A DNA stretch of 64,000 nt from Achromobacter marplatensis (GTDB taxonomy: Bacteria > Pseudomonadota > Gammaproteobacteria > Burkholderiales > Burkholderiaceae_B): NCBI RefSeq assembly GCF_002209535.1, contig NZ_NJIG01000002.1, positions 434,001 through 498,000 on the forward strand, given 5' to 3'. Positions 60,719-64,000 of the stretch are shown here, piece by piece. Every line of letters begins with the position of its first letter. Within the stretch, counting starts at the first letter, position 1. A program made the translations under genes and the position numbers. Below the pieces are notes generated by a model. That model ran no database searches, was not told the DNA's origin, and worked only from the letters and a program-made list of their open reading frames with translations.

Positions 60719-61663
60719 ATGCTGCGTTTTGCGCTATCCCGAATTGTCATGGCCGTGCCGACCCTGCTGATCGTGGCGGTGGCGGTGTTCGTGATGATCC
60801 GGCTGATTCCGGGCGATCCCGCCCAACTGCTGCTGGGCGACCTGGCGACGCCGGCCGCCCTGGCGGACCTGCGTGCGCGCCTGGGGCTGGACCAGACCTG
60901 GCTGACCCAGTTCGGCATCTGGTTCGGCAACATGCTGCACGGCGATCTGGGATCGTCCATCAACACCGGCCAGCCCGTGCTGCCGCTGGTGTGGGACCGT
61001 TTCCTGATCAGCGGGCGCGTGGTGCTGGTGGCGGTGCTGTTTGCCGCGCTGGTGGCCGTGCCCGCCGGCATGATCGCGGCCTGGAAGCAGAACAAATGGC
61101 CCGACCTGTTCCTGGTCGGTTCGGCAACCCTGCTGGTGTCCATCCCGACTTTCTGGCTGGGCTTGCTGCTGCTGATCTTCTTTGGCCTGAAGCTGCAGTG
61201 GCTGCCGGTGGTGGGCTACGTGTCCATTGGTGAAGACTGGAAGGCGGGCCTGTTGTACCTGGCCATGCCGATCCTGACGCTCTTCCTGCATGAGATCGGG
61301 GTGCTGATGCGGATGGCGCGCGCCAGCACGCTGGAAGTGCTGCGGCTGGACTACATCACCCATGCGCGCGCCAAGGGCCTGTCCGAATCGGCCGTGTTGA
61401 TGCGCCACGCCTTTCGCAACGCCTTCGGCCCGACCTGGACGTTGATCGGCCTGGTGCTGGGCAACCTGTTGGGCGGCATCGCGGTCGTGGAAACGGTGTT
61501 CACCATTCCCGGACTGGGGCGTTTGCTGGTGGATTCGATCTTCGCGCGCGACTATCCCGTGATCCAGGGCTGCCTGCTGTTCGTGGGCGTGGTCTACGTG
61601 ATTGTGAACCTGCTGATCGACCTGTGCTATCCCATCTTCGACCCGAGAGTGACCGCCGAATGA
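60719..61663 (+). CDS. Dipeptide-type ABC importer permease (DppB/GsiC-like)
   Basis: This 314-residue permease begins MLRFALSRIVMAVPTLLIVAV with LIPGDPAQLLLGDLATP in the periplasmic part. The coupling loop DYITHARAKGLSES lies near residue 215 and the ending LIDLCYPIFDPRVT is normal. It overlaps the next permease by four bases (ATGA). A TAGGAGAGGG ribosome site stands before the ATG. Confidence 0.92.
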   Translation: MLRFALSRIVMAVPTLLIVAVAVFVMIRLIPGDPAQLLLGDLATPAALADLRARLGLDQTWLTQFGIWFGNMLHGDLGSSINTGQPVLPLVWDRFLISGRVVLVAVLFAALVAVPAGMIAAWKQNKWPDLFLVGSATLLVSIPTFWLGLLLLIFFGLKLQWLPVVGYVSIGEDWKAGLLYLAMPILTLFLHEIGVLMRMARASTLEVLRLDYITHARAKGLSESAVLMRHAFRNAFGPTWTLIGLVLGNLLGGIAVVETVFTIPGLGRLLVDSIFARDYPVIQGCLLFVGVVYVIVNLLIDLCYPIFDPRVTAE

Positions 61664-62481
61664 AAAAGCGAATCGCAGCTAACGCGCTCCTGGGCGGCGT
61701 GATCGTCGGGGCGATGATCGTCGCGGCGATCATGGGCGCCTTCTGGACGCCGCATGACCCGCTCAAGATCAACTTCGTCGCCCGGCTCAAGCCGCCCGGC
61801 GGAGACTTCCTGCTGGGCACCGACGAATTCGGCCGTGACGAGCTGTCGCGCCTGTTGGCGGGCGCATCCAGCAGCGTCTGGATCAGCCTGCTGACCGTCA
61901 CGTTCGCCATCGTGGCGGGCACCGCCATCGGCACCCTGACGGGTTTCGTGCGCGGTTGGACCGACCGCATCATCATGGCCTTCAACAACGCGCTGCTGGC
62001 CTTTCCGGGCCTGCTGCTGGCGCTGGGGCTGCTGGCGGTGGTGGGCGCCAACAAGTACGGCATCATCCTGGCGCTGGGACTGGCCTACACGCCGTCGGTG
62101 ACGCGCATCGTGCGGGGCACGGTGCTGTCATTGCGCGAAAAGGAGTTCATCGAATCGTCCCGGGTGCTGGGAAATTCCGAGCTCTACACGATGTTCCGGC
62201 ACGTGCTGCCTAACTGCGTGGCGCCGCTTACCGTATTGGCCACATCCATGTTCGGCTGGGTGATCCTGGCGGAAAGCGCGCTGTCCTTCCTGGGCCTGGG
62301 CGTGCCGCCACCCGCACCGACCTGGGGCAACATGCTGGCCGCCGCGCGTCCGTTCATGGCGCAGGCGTCGTACCTATCCATTCTTCCCGGCCTGGCCATC
62401 GCGCTCGCGCTGCTGGGGATCAACCTGCTGGGCGATGCGGTGCGAGACCGTCTCGATCCCCGCATGAGGGGCGTGCAATGA
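61660..62481 (+). CDS. Dipeptide-type ABC importer permease (DppC/GsiD-like)
   Basis: This 273-residue permease has FVARLKPPGGDFLLGTDEFGRDELSR at the periplasmic edge, read in pieces. Its coupling loop is EFIESSRVLGNSELYTMFRHVLPN, and the ending LGDAVRDRLDPRMRG is typical. The start is the ATG overlapping the DppB-like stop codon. It overlaps the ATPase start by four bases. Confidence 0.92.
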   Translation: MKKRIAANALLGGVIVGAMIVAAIMGAFWTPHDPLKINFVARLKPPGGDFLLGTDEFGRDELSRLLAGASSSVWISLLTVTFAIVAGTAIGTLTGFVRGWTDRIIMAFNNALLAFPGLLLALGLLAVVGANKYGIILALGLAYTPSVTRIVRGTVLSLREKEFIESSRVLGNSELYTMFRHVLPNCVAPLTVLATSMFGWVILAESALSFLGLGVPPPAPTWGNMLAAARPFMAQASYLSILPGLAIALALLGINLLGDAVRDRLDPRMRGVQ

Positions 62482-64000
62482 GCGCACTGGTATCCGTATC
62501 GAACCTGACCCTGACGGTAGGGTCAGGCGGCCGCGAGATCGTCAGCGGCGTGTCCTTCGAGGTCGCGCCGGGTGAAATGGTCGGCATCGTTGGGGAATCC
62601 GGCAGCGGCAAGACCCAGGCCGCGCGCGCCATCATGGGGCTTACGCCCGCGCCGCTGGTGGTGGCGGGCGGGGCCATCCTGTTCGAAGGCGTGGACGTGA
62701 CCAAGGCCGAACCGGCCGTGCTGCGCAAGCTGCGCGGCGCGCGCATCGGCATGGTCTTCCAGGAACCCATGACGTCGCTGAACCCATCCATGCCGATCGG
62801 CCGCCAACTGGACGAAGGCCTGAAGCTGCATCGCAAGGACCTGTCCACGGCGCAGCGCCGCGAACGCATTCTTGAGATGCTGCGCCGCGTGGGCATCCGC
62901 GACCCCCAGGGGGCGATGGACGCCTGGCCGCACGAGTTTTCGGGCGGCATGCGCCAACGCATGATGCTGGCCTCGGTGATGCTGCTGGAGCCTGCGCTGC
63001 TGATCGCCGACGAGCCCACCACCGCGCTGGACGCAGTGGTGCAGCGCGACGTGCTGGAACTGATGGTGGATCTGACGCGCGAACATCATACGGCGGTGTT
63101 GATGATCAGCCACGACCTGCCGATGGTGGCGCGCTACACCGAGCGCATGGTGGTGATGCAGCATGGCAAGGTGCTGGAAACCGGCACGACCGCCGGCATC
63201 CTGGAGCGCCCGCAGCATCCGTACACGCGCAAGCTGCTGGACGCCATGCCGCGCCGCCTGCCGGCCCGCAAGCTGGCGCCGGAGCCGCCCATCGTCGAAG
63301 TCAAGAACCTGGTGGTGGACTACGCAGGCCATCAGCGCCTGTTCTCCCGCACGGGCGCCAAGCGCGCCTTGAATGGCATCGACCTGCACGTCCAGCCGCG
63401 CGAAGTCGTGGCGGTGGTGGGCGGATCGGGCTCGGGCAAGACGACGCTGGGCCGGGCAATCGCCGGCCTGCTGTCGCCCACCTCGGGCCAGATCCTGTTC
63501 CGCAACCAGCTGGTGAACCGGCGCTCGCCCGCCTGGCGCGACTACCGCTTGAATTGCCAGATGGTGTTCCAGGATCCGTATTCGTCGCTGGACCCGCGCA
63601 TGACCATCGGCCAACTGGTAGGCGAAGGCCTGCGCATGCTGGACGACATGCCTTCGGCGGATAAGCGCCGCCGCGTGGACGAGGTGCTGGCCGAGGTAGG
63701 CCTGGGCTCCGAATACGCCAAGCGCTTTCCGCACGAAATGTCCGGCGGCCAGCGCCAGCGCGTGGCGATCGCCCGCGCCATCGTGCGCCGGCCGGCCTTC
63801 GTGATTGCCGATGAGCCGGTGTCCGCGCTGGATGTGACCGTGCGGGCGCAGGTGCTGGACCTGTTCGCCGACCTGCAGGAACGGCACGGCTTTTCGTGCC
63901 TGTTCATCAGCCACGACCTGGGCGTGGTCGAGCAGGTGGCCGACCGGGTGGTGGTGATGCGCGACGGCGGCATCGTCGAGCAAGGTTCGCGCGACGCCGT
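62478..64000 (+). CDS. Dipeptide-type ABC importer, fused dual ATPase (GsiA-like), partial
   Basis: At least 507 residues are visible, and no stop codon is reached before the window ends. Two complete ATP-binding cassettes follow one another. The first has [28 protein letters not shown] and [11 protein letters not shown]. The second has GGSGSGKTT, FQDPYSSLDPRM, SGGQRQR and FVIADEPVSALD. The layout is that of GsiA (glutathione) and YejF. The binding-protein gene of the system is not in the window and may lie further downstream. Confidence 0.92.
   Translation, partial: MSALVSVSNLTLTVGSGGREIVSGVSFEVAPGEMVGIVGESGSGKTQAARAIMGLTPAPLVVAGGAILFEGVDVTKAEPAVLRKLRGARIGMVFQEPMTSLNPSMPIGRQLDEGLKLHRKDLSTAQRRERILEMLRRVGIRDPQGAMDAWPHEFSGGMRQRMMLASVMLLEPALLIADEPTTALDAVVQRDVLELMVDLTREHHTAVLMISHDLPMVARYTERMVVMQHGKVLETGTTAGILERPQHPYTRKLLDAMPRRLPARKLAPEPPIVEVKNLVVDYAGHQRLFSRTGAKRALNGIDLHVQPREVVAVVGGSGSGKTTLGRAIAGLLSPTSGQILFRNQLVNRRSPAWRDYRLNCQMVFQDPYSSLDPRMTIGQLVGEGLRMLDDMPSADKRRRVDEVLAEVGLGSEYAKRFPHEMSGGQRQRVAIARAIVRRPAFVIADEPVSALDVTVRAQVLDLFADLQERHGFSCLFISHDLGVVEQVADRVVVMRDGGIVEQGSRDA

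Noticed and set aside
1..64000. Mobile elements, CRISPR arrays, tRNA or rRNA genes
   Set aside because: Reading both strands I found no transposase or integrase motif, no regularly spaced repeats, no CCA-ending cloverleaf and no rRNA sequence.

Overview
The window is high-GC DNA (clearly above 60 %) with short intergenic gaps, many TctC/Bug-type periplasmic binding proteins, a TctD/TctE-like two-component system beside a CitMHS transporter, a DUF4148-like protein and NorR/YtfE. This mix points to a betaproteobacterium of the Alcaligenaceae (Achromobacter/Bordetella type). That is an inference from gene content and style, not a database match. I saw no rRNA, tRNA, CRISPR array, insertion sequence or phage gene. 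The region reads as chromosome rich in uptake and catabolic genes.

Layout. 1-8.8 kb (minus strand): a peptide/D-amino-acid utilisation operon with an FAD amino-acid oxidase, RidA, an M81 (MlrC-like) peptidase, a full Dpp/Opp-type ABC importer and the start of a D-aminoacylase. 8.9-16.3 kb: a small membrane protein, a tyrosine phosphatase, a MarR regulator divergent from a flavin monooxygenase/DUF3237/Bug operon with a clear palindromic operator, a class IV aminotransferase divergent from a LysR regulator, and a nitroreductase with a strong terminator. 16.4-24.5 kb: a GAF-GGDEF cyclase, a VOC protein, two periplasmic proteins, a Bug protein with an unusual CoA-transferase, LysR and an AcfC-like binding protein. 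24.7-30.7 kb: one 1995-residue protein combining a transglutaminase-like domain, DUF4011, an SF1 helicase and a Vsr-like nuclease; it is the best candidate for a defence function. 30.9-35.8 kb: a META/DUF4377 lipoprotein, penicillin acylase lipoprotein and isochorismatase-like hydrolase.

35.9-42.5 kb holds a truncated-haemoglobin/DUF1971 fusion behind a Dnr/Fnr-type site, a Crp/Fnr regulator and, divergently, an ABC importer, a small CopD-like membrane protein and a TonB-dependent receptor. 42.6-51.1 kb: an unknown protein, a LuxR regulator, a response regulator-kinase-binding protein operon divergent from CitMHS and an acetoacetyl-CoA-reductase-like SDR. 51.1-56.1 kb: small proteins, a hicB antitoxin gene preceded by a 26-codon hicA remnant and an intact palindromic operator, and a cold-shock gene with a long leader. 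56.1-58.4 kb: norR and ytfE share a divergent promoter with three GT-N7-AC sites and a sigma-54 promoter. 58.6-64 kb: a DUF808 membrane protein and an alpha/beta hydrolase leading a second peptide-type ABC importer that runs off the end.

Two themes recur: uptake and breakdown of peptides, amides and organic acids, and the response to nitric oxide or low oxygen (NorR/YtfE; Crp/Fnr with the haemoglobin fusion).
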